The notes beneath the pieces are model-generated. The model had not been told where the DNA came from. It did not search any database and was given only the letters and a program-made list of their open reading frames with translations. 64,000 bases of DNA from Streptomyces sp. V1I1 (GTDB taxonomy: Bacteria; Actinomycetota; Actinomycetes; Streptomycetales; Streptomycetaceae), in contig NZ_JAUSZH010000001.1 of NCBI RefSeq assembly GCF_030817355.1, forward strand, positions 4,311,001 through 4,375,000. Direction: 5' to 3'. Positions within the stretch are counted from its first letter, which is position 1, and the number at the start of each line of letters is the position of its first letter. The translations under genes and the position numbers were made by a program. Below, piece by piece: positions 34,726 to 42,805 of the stretch.

Positions 34726-35442
34726 TCAGGTGCCCAGGCCGGCGAGGGGTTCGGAGTCGTCGATGAAGGCGCGGGCGAGGTCAGACAGGCGGCGGTTGTG
34801 TGCGCGGGCGTAGCCGCGCAGTGCGGTGAAGGCCTGCTCCATGTCGATGCCCTGGCGTTCGGCGAGTTTGCCTTTGGCCTGTTCGATCAGTACGCGGCTG
34901 TTCAGCGCGGTCTGCAACTGTTCGTTGAGGACGTTGCTGCGGTGGGTGGAGCGTTGTTGCAGGAGGCTGATGGTGGCGACGTCGGCCAGGGCTTGGGCGA
35001 TGGGTGTGCCGACCGGGTCGAAGGGGCCGGGGTGGGTGCGGAAGAGGTTGAGGGCGCCGACGACCTCGTCCCGCAGCCGCATCGGGAGGGCTTGGACTGC
35101 CGTGAACCCGCTGTGCTGGGCGTGTGCGACGAAGCGTGGCCAGCGGTCGGCCTGCGTGCGCAGGTCGGGGACTGTTACGGGTGCGCCGGTGTGGAAGCAT
35201 TCCAGGCAGGGGCCTTCGTCGTTCTGGAGCTGGAAGAGCTCGAGCAGGCGTACTTGTTCGTCGGAGGCGGCCATGACGCGGAGTTCGCCGTCCCGGTCGG
35301 CGAGTAGCACTCCGGCCGCGCTGGCACCGAGCATGCCGACGCACCGGTCGGTCAGCAGGCGCAGGAAGTCGATCAGGTCGAAGTCGGCGACCAGGTTGTC
35401 CGCCAACTCGACGAAAGTTTTGGCGAGGAGCTGCTCATTCAT
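34726..35442 (-). CDS. GAF-ANTAR transcription antitermination regulator
   Basis: A 238-residue two-domain protein. The N-terminal GAF domain spans about residues 15-160 (LLTDRCVGMLGASAAGVLLA, DEGPCLECFHTGAPVTVPDL, ALPMRLRDEVVGALNLFR). The C-terminal ANTAR domain (LNSRVLIEQAKGKLAERQGI, then MEQAFTALRGYARAHNRRL) carries the Ala/Gly/Tyr positions used for RNA binding. ANTAR proteins bind paired hairpins in nascent RNA to prevent termination. The domain order without a receiver suggests sensing of a small molecule or redox signal. A second GAF-ANTAR gene follows upstream, divided by 77 bases. Confidence 0.88.
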   Translation of the reverse strand: MNEQLLAKTFVELADNLVADFDLIDFLRLLTDRCVGMLGASAAGVLLADRDGELRVMAASDEQVRLLELFQLQNDEGPCLECFHTGAPVTVPDLRTQADRWPRFVAHAQHSGFTAVQALPMRLRDEVVGALNLFRTHPGPFDPVGTPIAQALADVATISLLQQRSTHRSNVLNEQLQTALNSRVLIEQAKGKLAERQGIDMEQAFTALRGYARAHNRRLSDLARAFIDDSEPLAGLGT

Positions 35443-35519
35443 CGTGCCACCCTCCGTCGAAACTACTCCCGCCGGGGAGGGGCGGGAAGTGCAGCACGTG
35501 CATCGGTCGGCTCCTTGCC

Positions 35520-36323
35520 TCAGGCATCCTCGTCGGCCTGATCCGCGTCCGTGTCTGTGTCTGTCTCCGGGAGGAATTGGTCTGTCTCCAGGAGGAATTG
35601 GAGTCGGCGGCCCACCACGTCGGCGGCCACGTCGGCGAGCCGGCGTCCGTGGGCATAGGCATGGGCGCGCAGTCGGACGAAGGCCTCCTCGACGCCGACA
35701 CCGAGTTGTACGGTGAGCATGCCGGTGGCCTGGTCGATCTGGGACCGGTACCTGCCCAGGTCTTCGGACGGCCTGTCCAGCGGGATCCCGGCGGGCGGCG
35801 TATGCGGCTCTTCGATCTGCGCATCGAGCAGGACCAGCGTCGCGGTGTCGGCGAAAGCCATGGCATCGGCCAACTCCTCAGCGTTCAGCTCGACGGGCAT
35901 GCTGGAGTAGAGGTCAAGAACTCCCGGACTGATCGCCCCGATCTGTAGAGGGAGCGCGAAGACCGCGCCCGCTCCGGCCTCCAGGGCCGCAGCGGCGAAC
36001 GCAGGCCAGCGGCCCTGTATTTCACCGGTGCGCAGATCGGGCGTCAAAACGGCTGTGCCGAGGGCGAAGGCATCCACGCACGGCCCCTCACCGAGGGTGA
36101 GTTGCAGTTCCTCCAGCTGGTGGCTGATGTCGTCGGTGCTGCACAGCGGATGGCTGGCCGCGGTCCGGGACATCGCGGACACCCCGGCCCCGCCGACCGG
36201 CAGGGCTGCCACCGCGGCGGTGCACACATCCACCACGCCGACGCGGGCGCCCCGTGGGGCCGCCTGCTCGGCCACCAGCACCCGGATCCGCGCCGACCGG
36301 CTTTGGGGCGTCATCCGGGCCAC
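35520..36323 (-). CDS. Second GAF-ANTAR regulator
   Basis: A 267-residue paralogue. The GAF-like region (LEELQLTLGEGPCVDAFALG, TAVLTPDLRTGEIQGRWPAF, VFALPLQIGAISPGVLDLYS) is followed by an ANTAR domain, YRSQIDQATGMLTVQLGVGV, then EEAFVRLRAHAYAHGRRLAD. It ends with an acidic Asp/Thr repeat tail (ETDTDTDADQADEDA). The start at GTG 36323 or ATG 36314 is undecided. It lies in line with the STAS gene (31 bases upstream) and the first GAF-ANTAR gene, so the three probably form one operon. Confidence 0.85.
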   Translation of the reverse strand: MARMTPQSRSARIRVLVAEQAAPRGARVGVVDVCTAAVAALPVGGAGVSAMSRTAASHPLCSTDDISHQLEELQLTLGEGPCVDAFALGTAVLTPDLRTGEIQGRWPAFAAAALEAGAGAVFALPLQIGAISPGVLDLYSSMPVELNAEELADAMAFADTATLVLLDAQIEEPHTPPAGIPLDRPSEDLGRYRSQIDQATGMLTVQLGVGVEEAFVRLRAHAYAHGRRLADVAADVVGRRLQFLLETDQFLPETDTDTDADQADEDA

Positions 36324-36354
36324 TGCTCACACAAGGCCTCGACCTGCCGGCGGT

Positions 36355-36795
36355 TCACCCGGCAGGCCATCCCAGCACACCGCCCAAGAGGGCAGGCACG
36401 ACCGGGGCAGGCCGACGCGGCGAGGCTGAAGCAGTCGGGACGGGTCCGCCCTGGAGAGGAGCGAGCAGGCGTCCGAGCGGGAGGCCGCGGAGCAAGAAGC
36501 CGGAGTCGGTGAGATCGACGAGCCGAGCCACCAGCGGCCGCGGGTAGTGCAGTTGGAGTGATCCACCGGCTGCGGTGGTCCGTTGTGACGCGTGGAGGAA
36601 AGCGTTGAGGCCGCTGCAGTCGCAGAAGGCGACAGCGGTGAGGTCGATGTCGATGGTGCGGATGCCGTCGCGCAGGCACTGCTCAAGCGATTCGCGCACC
36701 AGCGGGGCTGTGTCGATGTCGATTTCACCGGCCAGGGTGAGCAACGCCCGGCTCTCTCTGTCGTGCCGATAGACCTTCAGCTGCGGAATGGGCAT
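36355..36795 (-). CDS. STAS-domain anti-sigma factor antagonist
   Basis: A 146-residue SpoIIAA/RsbV-like protein. Core: LLTLAGEIDIDTAPLVRESL, then IDIDLTAVAFCDCSGLNAFL, where the Ser of CDCSG is the expected phosphorylation site. An extra Pro/Arg C-terminal tail of about 35 residues follows the domain. The start is ATG 36793-36795. In partner switching, the unphosphorylated form releases a sigma factor from its anti-sigma kinase. The SpoIIE-type phosphatase at 30228-32210 or the PP2C at 42806 could act on it; no sigma factor of the SigB type lies in the window. Confidence 0.85.
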   Translation of the reverse strand: MPIPQLKVYRHDRESRALLTLAGEIDIDTAPLVRESLEQCLRDGIRTIDIDLTAVAFCDCSGLNAFLHASQRTTAAGGSLQLHYPRPLVARLVDLTDSGFLLRGLPLGRLLAPLQGGPVPTASASPRRPAPVVPALLGGVLGWPAG

Positions 36796-37241
36796 GACGC
36801 CTCGGTTCAGGAGACCATCAGGACAGCGGATGCGGCGATGCCGGACTTCCGGCTCCTCCTGGCGCGCTGCCGGTCGGGGCATACTTTCGGCGGAGGCAGG
36901 CGAATGACCGGTCCAGCAGCCTGTGTACCAGGACAGGGGACCCACCCAGTTCCCTCCAGGGGGATGCGCCGGGTGACCGGACGGAAGATCCGCTCCCCGC
37001 AGCCATCTGTGTTGAGCAACAACATGCCGCCGGGGTCTGGGACGTCCACGCAGCAGCATAGTCCTCAGTCCGGTCCGATGGGCGACCGAAAGACCTCGTT
37101 CTCAGGGACTGGACACTCTCCTGGAGGCGGCAACGCTGCACATATCCGTTGCGCCGCACGGTACTTGGGGACGTACGAAAAGCCGCGGGGACGTGATCGC
37201 GGCGACGGAACGGACAGCGGGTCTCGAAGTCGTCGTCTCGC
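36796..37241. other. Intergenic region without a convincing gene
   Basis: About 445 bases upstream of the STAS gene. Open frames exist on both strands but lack family resemblance and ribosome sites. It probably contains the promoter of the STAS/GAF-ANTAR group; no promoter could be defined with confidence. Confidence 0.4.
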
Positions 37242-37424
37242 TCAGCGCCGGCGTCCGCGGCCCCTGGGGGACAATCCGGAACCCACGCCCCCCGAGTGCA
37301 GGGCGAGGAGGGCAAGCCCGACGAACATGAGGCTCGTCGGGCTGAAGATCGCCTCGGTCGACGTTTCGGTTACGTGAATGATGAAGGCGATGACGAAGAG
37401 CGCGGCCGCCGCGAATGCCAGCAT
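37242..37424 (-). CDS. Small two-helix membrane protein (60 aa)
   Basis: ATG 37422-37424 with ribosome site AGGAGAA opens a 60-residue protein: MLAFAAAALFVIAFIIHVTE, a short TSTEAIFSP loop, a second helix LMFVGLALLALHSGG, and an Arg-rich C-terminus. This layout is very common in Streptomyces as a conserved small membrane protein. No function is known. Confidence 0.7.
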   Translation of the reverse strand: MLAFAAAALFVIAFIIHVTETSTEAIFSPTSLMFVGLALLALHSGGVGSGLSPRGRGRRR

Positions 37425-37543
37425 CTGACTTCTCCTGCCAGTGGACGGCGAACCACACGTGGTCCCGGTGGTTGCGCCGCTATCGATCGTCTGCCCTGCC
37501 AAAAGCCGAGCATTCGTGCGCGAGCCTCACGCGTGCGCGAGCC

Positions 37544-38047
37544 TCACGCGTGTGCGGACGGCCCGGGGCGTGAGTCGGCCGAGTCGGCGCCGGTGTCGAT
37601 GAGGATCTGTTCGGCCTCGGTGGTGTTGTGTGCCTCGACCGCTCTGGCCATCGCGGCGCGCGCCGCATCGGGTGTTGCCTGCGGCGGCACCACCAGCAGT
37701 GAGAAGTGATCCCCGTCGCCTCGGGTGATGAGGACGGTGTCGTCACCCACGGGGAACGAGTCGATGTGCACGACCCGGTCGTCGATGCTCAGGCGCGTCG
37801 GGAGTCCCTCCCAGGCGCTCGCATCCAGTCCGACGCGGGTTATGGGGCCGAGGTGTTCGGTCAACGCGGAGACAAGACTGGGCAGCTCGGCGCCGACACT
37901 GCGGGAATGCGGCCACCACGCGCCGTCCAGCGTCCCCTCCCGGGCCCGGGTCGTTTCCAGCCGCAAGAGAGCTGTGCCGGGTTTCACGGCGTGGTAAATG
38001 GCGTCCGGCAGGAGCTTGCCAAGGTCGGGGGTGTCGGAGTCGCCCAT
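37544..38047 (-). CDS. DUF5994 family protein A
   Basis: A 167-residue soluble protein. Family landmarks: LDGAWWPHSRSVGAELPSLV, GPITRVGLDASAWEGLPTRL, VVHIDSFPVGDD and FSLLVVPPQATPDAARAAMA. It is a diverged paralogue of the plus-strand protein at 38363-38941, with which it shares the GAWWP(H/R)SR opening. The ATG start is 38045-38047. Function unknown. Members usually lie near stress-type or regulatory genes. Confidence 0.75.
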   Translation of the reverse strand: MGDSDTPDLGKLLPDAIYHAVKPGTALLRLETTRAREGTLDGAWWPHSRSVGAELPSLVSALTEHLGPITRVGLDASAWEGLPTRLSIDDRVVHIDSFPVGDDTVLITRGDGDHFSLLVVPPQATPDAARAAMARAVEAHNTTEAEQILIDTGADSADSRPGPSAHA

Positions 38048-38362
38048 TGCGTGTCCGCCCGTCCGAGACTCCTGTGTCCGCCGGTCGTCAGATGGGATGG
38101 CGGTGTCGGCGTGGCTGCGCGCCAGGGAAGTCTCCTTGGCTCAACCGTACCCCGGGGAGCCGACGGCAGCCTCTGGCCCGAGGCCGGGAGCGGTGCTGAG
38201 AATCAGGAGGAAATGCCTGGTCGCGCCCATGTTTGTGACCCCTGGACCGGAGTACAGTGAAGAGACCGGGGGCATTTCGCGCATCTGCTCCCATGCGGGT
38301 GCCGCTCTCGGAGAGCAGCAACACCGGGCCGTTTTGCGACGGCCCGGGGGCGGGTCCGCATC

Positions 38363-38941
38363 ATGACCGTGACCATCGGCCGTACGACAATCCCCGGGCG
38401 GGTTTCCTCGCCGGGGGCCCGCTTGTCCCTGACGTCGGCGGGCTCGGTTCGGGGCCTGCTGGACGGCGCCTGGTGGCCTCGCTCCCGCGACCTCTCCCGC
38501 GAACTCCCTGCCCTGACGGACGCGCTGGACGGACTCTGGGGCAGGATCACGCGCGTCACGGTGAATCCCGCCTATTGGCCCGTGGTCCCGCGCAAGGTGC
38601 CGGTCACCGGGCGCATGCTGCACGTGGGGTGGTTCAGGGACGAGCAGGACCCGCACAAACTGATCCTGCTTTCCTACACCGTCGGCCGCTGGGACCTGTT
38701 GGTGATTCCACCGGAGACCGATGCGGCTTCCGCCGCGCGGCTCATGGCCGCCGCAGCCACTCCCGGGAGTTTCCGCACCGCCAGCCGTCTGATGGCTGAC
38801 GAGGCCATTGCTCGCGGCGCGACGGATGCCCGGAGCCGGGAAGAGGAATGGGAGACCGACGGCGGCGCCGGGTCCGGCGGGGCCGGGTCCTCACCGCTCG
38901 GGATCCCGAGCGGCCTCCAGCGCTGCGCCCAAGGGATGTGA
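38363..38941 (+). CDS. DUF5994 family protein B
   Basis: A 192-residue protein with the typical DUF5994 order: SVRGLLDGAWWPRSRDLSRE, then LWGRITRVTVNPAYWPVVPR, MLHVGWFRDEQDPHKLILLS and GRWDLLVIPPETDAASAARL. A low-complexity C-terminal tail follows. It is closer to the family pattern than its divergent neighbour. The ATG is at 38363. Its stop overlaps the next start (GTGA), so the small genes to 39440 are probably in its transcript. Confidence 0.75.
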   Translation: MTVTIGRTTIPGRVSSPGARLSLTSAGSVRGLLDGAWWPRSRDLSRELPALTDALDGLWGRITRVTVNPAYWPVVPRKVPVTGRMLHVGWFRDEQDPHKLILLSYTVGRWDLLVIPPETDAASAARLMAAAATPGSFRTASRLMADEAIARGATDARSREEEWETDGGAGSGGAGSSPLGIPSGLQRCAQGM

Positions 38942-39180
38942 GCAATGTGGAGACCGTCATCACCGTGGCAGTGGTTCTCGCCGTGATCGCCATGGGAATC
39001 TTTCTGATCCACCAGCTGAATGCCCAGCACGACGCCCGGATCGCCTCGTTCCACTACGGCGAAGCCATCCAGGGACTGGGCCGCCGCCGGAGGCCGAGGC
39101 GCCGTCGGCCGGCCACCGGGCCCCCCGGACCGCCCGAGGCCGGCACCCACGGCGACCAGCACGATGGAGGCCGCGGATGA
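38938..39180 (+). CDS. Small single-pass membrane protein (80 aa)
   Basis: GTG 38938-38940 overlaps the upstream stop. The protein starts VSNVETVITVAVVLAVIAMG and has one helix (to IFLIHQLNAQ) followed by a basic Arg/Pro-rich cytoplasmic tail. The stop overlaps the next start. No family recognised. Confidence 0.6.
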   Translation: MSNVETVITVAVVLAVIAMGIFLIHQLNAQHDARIASFHYGEAIQGLGRRRRPRRRRPATGPPGPPEAGTHGDQHDGGRG

Positions 39181-39440
39181 GCCCCGCGGAAGGAGTGCCT
39201 GCCGCCGGGCGCGCCGAAGTCGAGATCGTCGCCGCGTCCCCCGGGGCCGCCCGTCAGGTCGCAGAGGTTCTCCGGCGCTGCTTCGCCTCCACCGAACAGC
39301 GCAGCTACCCCGCCGGCCGCGACGGTGGAACCAGACTCCACCTCACCGTGGACACCACGCATGCCGCCGAGCCCGCGCGGTCGTGGCTTGCGGCCAGCCG
39401 GTCAGCGGGCGACGACCCTGCGCAGGCGGACGGCACCTGA
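39177..39440 (+). CDS. Small hypothetical protein (87 aa)
   Basis: ATG 39177 overlaps the preceding stop (ATGA). The 87-residue product (MSPAEGVPAAGRAEVEIVAA, then QVAEVLRRCFASTEQRSYPA, TRLHLTVDTTHAAEPARSWL) reads like a small alpha/beta fold of a type found in Streptomyces stress regions. No known domain. Translational coupling supports that it is a gene. Confidence 0.6.
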   Translation: MSPAEGVPAAGRAEVEIVAASPGAARQVAEVLRRCFASTEQRSYPAGRDGGTRLHLTVDTTHAAEPARSWLAASRSAGDDPAQADGT

Positions 39441-39491
39441 CGCAGCAGGACTCCTGCACCCACGCCGAGCACGAGAGGACGGCAGGCAGTC

Positions 39492-39764
39492 ATGGCAACA
39501 CTGCGCGAGCGGAAGGCCTACCGGGAGCAGGTCATGAAGGCCCTGTACGAAGCCACCGAGGGCAACCGCCTTCTGGGTGTCACCGGGGCGAAGTTGCGCG
39601 ACGACCTCGGTGTCCATGAGGAGGACCTGGCTGCGGCGTGCACGTATCTGGTGGGCGAGGGGCTGATCGCGGTCGACTGGGCGACGGGCAATACGCCCTC
39701 GATGGTCACGCTGACGCATCAAGGAATCCGGCTCATGGAGGCTGAAGAGGAGGAGCAGGGCTGA
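39492..39764 (+). CDS. Winged-helix-like small protein (90 aa)
   Basis: A 90-residue protein starting at ATG 39492: MATLRERKAYREQVMKALYE, then LLGVTGAKLRDDLGVHEEDL, AAACTYLVGEGLIAVDWATG and MVTLTHQGIRLMEAEEEEQG. The order helix, helix-turn-helix (VTGAKLRDDLGVHEEDLAAAC) and a beta wing is that of a small winged-helix protein, so DNA or RNA binding is likely. No signal peptide. It follows the DUF5994 group by 50 bases and may share its transcript. Confidence 0.6.
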   Translation: MATLRERKAYREQVMKALYEATEGNRLLGVTGAKLRDDLGVHEEDLAAACTYLVGEGLIAVDWATGNTPSMVTLTHQGIRLMEAEEEEQG

Positions 39765-39949
39765 GGTGACGCCCGCGGACCGGATAGGCGGCGGCCTGCT
39801 CCCTTGCCTGCTCCCCGAGGAGCCCGCATGCTCCCGGCGAGTGGTTCCGAAAAAATTCTCCGCGCGATGTCGAGAATCCGTCATCGGCTGCGACGTCCCC
39901 TGTGAGAGTTGCCCACCAAGGGTGGCTACGCATCCGAAGGAGCGACGTC

Positions 39950-40363
39950 ATGAAGTATCTGGTGATGGTCCAGGGCTCGCAGGCCGACTACGAAGCGATG
40001 CGCGGGAAGGCGTCCGCCCACAGCCCGGCCTGGAGCGAGAAGGATCTGCAGGCGATGTTCGCCTTCATGGGCGAGGTCAACAACGACCTCTCCGAGTCCG
40101 GCGAGCTCGTGGACGGGCAGGGACTGGCCGAGCCGGCCCTGACCCGCCATGTCACCGTGGACAAGGACGGACGGCCTGTGATCACCGACGGTCCGTACGG
40201 AGAGACCAAGGAGCTGCTCGCCGGGTACTGGGTGCTCGAATGCGAGAGCCTGGAGCGGGTCACCGAGATCGCCGCGCGCGTCGCGCAGTGCCCCATTCCG
40301 GAAGGGGCCACCGACTACCCCGTGGTCATCCGGCCCATCCAAGACGGCGGAGGCGATTGTTGA
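39950..40363 (+). CDS. DGPF/YCII-domain protein
   Basis: A 137-residue protein of the YCII-related DGPF family: MKYLVMVQGSQADYEAMRGK, then VTVDKDGRPVITDGPYGETK (the DGPY/F motif) and LLAGYWVLECESLERVTEIA. The start ATG 39950 has AAGGAG upstream. The stop overlaps the TTG start of the sigma factor gene (TTGA). DGPF proteins are the standard partners of ECF42 sigma factors, although how they signal is unsettled. Confidence 0.88.
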   Translation: MKYLVMVQGSQADYEAMRGKASAHSPAWSEKDLQAMFAFMGEVNNDLSESGELVDGQGLAEPALTRHVTVDKDGRPVITDGPYGETKELLAGYWVLECESLERVTEIAARVAQCPIPEGATDYPVVIRPIQDGGGDC

Positions 40364-41592
40364 GACGTACGACCGAGGTTGAGGACCTGCTGCGCCTGCA
40401 CGCGCCGCAGGTCCTCGGTGCGCTGGTACGGCGGTACGGACACTTCGGCCCGGCCGAGGACTCCGTACAGGAAGCGCTGCTCGCCGCCGCGCAGCAGTGG
40501 CCTGAGCAGGGACTGCCCGACAATCCCCGCGGCTGGCTGATCAAGGTCGCGTCCCGTCGTCTCACGGAGCAGCTGCGCAGCGACGAGGCCCGGCGCAGAC
40601 GCGAGGAGACGGTCGCGGCGCTGACCCCCCGGGACGCGTTCACGGCGCCTGCGCCCGGTGAGAGCCGCGCCCCCTCCGAGGACGACACCCTCACTCTGCT
40701 CTTTCTGTGCTGCCACCCCGAACTCACCCCGGCCGCGCAGGTCGCGCTCACGCTGCGGGCCGTCGGCGGTCTGACCACGGCCGAGATCGCCCGCGCACAT
40801 ATGGTGCCCGAGGCGACGATGGCGCAGCGGATCAGCCGTGCCAAGCAGAAGATCAAGGGCGTGCCCTTTCGGCAGCCGGGGCCCGAGGATCGCGATCGGC
40901 GGCTCGCCGTGGTGCTCCAGGTGCTCTACCTGATCTTCAACGAGGGCTATACGGCCACTTCCGGCAGCGACCTGAACCGTGCCGACCTGGCCGGCGAAGC
41001 GATCCGGCTGACCCGGGCCGTACGCCGGCTGCTGCCCAAGGAGGGTGCGGTGGCCGGGCTGCTGGCGCTGATGCTGCTCACCGACGCCCGCAGCGCGGCG
41101 CGCACCGGCCCGCACGGCGAGCTGATCCCGCTCGACGAGCAGGACCGCACCCGCTGGGACCAGGAGTCGATCGCGGAGGGCACATCCCTGGTGGAGGAGG
41201 CTCTGTCAGAGGGGCCGGCCGGGGTCTACCAGCTGCAGGCGGCGATCGCGGCGCTGCACGACGAGGCGGCGCGCGCCGACGACACGGACTGGCCGCAGAT
41301 CCTGGCCCTGTACGACCTTCTCGTACGCCTCGCTCCCGAGCCGATGGCCGAACTCGGCCGGGCCGTGGCCCTCGCCATGGTGCACGGGCCCGAGGCCGGG
41401 CTCGCCGAAGTCGCCAAGCTGGAGGACCGGTTGGCGGGCCACCACCGGCTCGACGCCGTACGCGCGCACCTGCTGGAGAAGGCGGGAGACGCCGAAGGCG
41501 CACGCGCCGCTTATCAGTTGGCGGCCCGGCGCACCCTCAGCGTCCCGGAGACGCGCTACCTCCAGATGCGGGCGGCCCGGCTGCTGCCCTGA
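40360..41592 (+). CDS. ECF42-type RNA polymerase sigma factor
   Basis: A 410-residue sigma factor. Region 2 is at the N-terminus (LLRLHAPQVLGALVRRYGHF, EDSVQEALLAAAQQWP, NPRGWLIKVASRRLTEQLRS). Region 4 is in the middle (ALTLRAVGGLTTAEIARAHM followed by PEATMAQRISRAKQKI). The C-terminal extension of about 200 residues contains DRLAVVLQVLYLIFNEGYTA-like and TPR-like helices (AYQLAARRTLSVPETRYL). This layout and the overlap with a DGPF gene are hallmarks of group ECF42, which has no classical anti-sigma factor. The start is TTG 40360. Confidence 0.88.
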   Translation: MRRTTEVEDLLRLHAPQVLGALVRRYGHFGPAEDSVQEALLAAAQQWPEQGLPDNPRGWLIKVASRRLTEQLRSDEARRRREETVAALTPRDAFTAPAPGESRAPSEDDTLTLLFLCCHPELTPAAQVALTLRAVGGLTTAEIARAHMVPEATMAQRISRAKQKIKGVPFRQPGPEDRDRRLAVVLQVLYLIFNEGYTATSGSDLNRADLAGEAIRLTRAVRRLLPKEGAVAGLLALMLLTDARSAARTGPHGELIPLDEQDRTRWDQESIAEGTSLVEEALSEGPAGVYQLQAAIAALHDEAARADDTDWPQILALYDLLVRLAPEPMAELGRAVALAMVHGPEAGLAEVAKLEDRLAGHHRLDAVRAHLLEKAGDAEGARAAYQLAARRTLSVPETRYLQMRAARLLP

Positions 41593-42030
41593 CGCGGCCG
41601 GCGCAGCTCGCGGCGGGACCGGCCAACCCCCAGGTCAGCGGCGGGATTTTGGCACGGCGGGCGCTGTTGCGAAGTGGTGACAGTACGGGGATTGTCCGGC
41701 CGATCTTCAGTGGTGAAGGTGAGCACATCGCCGCAAGCCGGGACCGAAAAGAACCGAACGGGCCCGAAGAGGCCCGCGAGGGACCCAGGGGGACCCAGAG
41801 GGACCGAAGAGAACCGGACGGACGGCGATCTCTCATCTCGCTTCACCGTCTGTCGCGGCGCTCTGCCGCGCTGCTCTTTTGTACGGCCAACTGTCGCCCA
41901 TCCAGCGGCAGTTCGGCCCTAGTCGATTCCTTGGGGGGAGTCCACCAGGTCCGCTCGCCTTGCCGCCGCAGCCGCGATCACCGCCACCGCCACCGCCACC
42001 GCCACCCTGTCCCGCTCACCGCCGCCGCCT
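41593..42030. other. Region without an intact gene
   Basis: About 440 bases after the sigma factor. It holds a G/A-rich stretch with repeated gggaccc/aagaggcccg-type words near 41740-41815 and a (ccgccac)-type short repeat near 41980-42015. No gene with family resemblance was seen; part may belong to the decayed surface protein that follows. Confidence 0.4.
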
Positions 42031-42391
42031 ACGCCACCCCGGTGGGCTCCGGCAAGCCGCTCACCATAGAGCTGGGCGCCCCGGCGCCGGGCGGGCCGCT
42101 GACCCGCGGCGGCGCGAGCGAGACCTTCTCCTTCACGGTGAAGAACTCCGCGGACAAGCCGGTGGACTTCCAGCCGTGACTGGTCGGCGAGACGGACGGC
42201 GCGAGCCGTCCGGGACCCCGCCCGCCTCCGCCACTACCTCGGCGGCGGCCGCCGCGAACGACGCCGTCACCACCACCGGGGCCATCGCCAGTACCGGAGC
42301 GTCCAGCTCCACCTGGTACGCGGCGATCACCGCCGCGGTCCTGATCGCGACCGGCGGCGCGCTCACCGCACTCCGCCTGCGCCGCCGCTGA
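42031..42391 (+). pseudogene. Decayed C-terminus of an LPxTG-like surface protein
   Basis: The first frame reads TAAAYATPVGSGKPLTIELG and ASETFSFTVKNSADKPVDFQ before a stop at 42177-42179. A second frame continues with VTTTGAIASTGASSSTWYAA, the hydrophobic ITAAVLIATGGALTALRL and an Arg tail ending at 42391. Together they look like an extracellular domain plus a TG-helix-RRR cell-wall anchor whose gene has lost its frame and signal peptide. Confidence 0.55.
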
Positions 42392-42442
42392 AACAGCGCG
42401 CCCAGGCCGCTGCCCAGCTGGGCGACACATCCCTCTGGAGGG

Positions 42443-42474
42443 GCTCCCGAGCCGCTCCGGAGCGGCTCGGGAGC
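42443..42474 (+). terminator. Perfect 32-bp palindrome
   Basis: gctcccgagccgctcc followed directly by ggagcggctcgggagc. It probably terminates transcription after the decayed gene and insulates the tRNA gene that follows. Confidence 0.6.
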
Positions 42475-42544
42475 GGCTTCAGAGCAGGCGTCTCATAAAA
42501 TGGAGTTGATCTTGCTCCGGATGGCGTAAGGTTGTGTTCACCGA

Positions 42545-42618
42545 CGCGGGGTGGAGCAGCTCGGTAGCTCGCTGGGCTCATAACCCAGAGGTCGCAGGTT
42601 CAAATCCTGTCCCCGCTA
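42545..42618 (+). tRNA. Initiator tRNA-fMet(CAT)
   Basis: Cloverleaf with acceptor CGCGGGG/CCCCGCT, in which the first pair is a C/T mismatch as expected for initiator tRNA. The anticodon stem has three G-C pairs (GGGCTCATAACCC) and loop CTCATAA. CCA is not encoded. Confidence 0.95.
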
Positions 42619-42623
42619 CTGAA

Positions 42624-42664
42624 GGCAGTGGCCCGGCACTCGATGAGAGTGCCGGGCCACTGCC
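42624..42664 (+). terminator. Terminator of tRNA-fMet
   Basis: Perfect 18-base arms ggcagtggcccggcactc / gagtgccgggccactgcc with a 5-base loop, 5 bases after the tRNA. Confidence 0.9.
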
Positions 42665-42805
42665 GTATCCCCTCACTTGTCGTCTCCTCGCTCACGCCCG
42701 CGTCGCCCGGTTGGCCGATGGTGAGTCGCCGCCCGGCGCGGCTACGGCCAGCCTGGGAAGGGCGCGGTACCGTCCGCAGCCAGGCGGACGGGCAGGAGAT
42801 CACAG

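Noticed and set aside
39305..39619. Overlapping frames around the small genes at 39.2-39.8 kb
   Set aside because: They lack ribosome sites and run against the overlapping start/stop chain of the chosen small genes.
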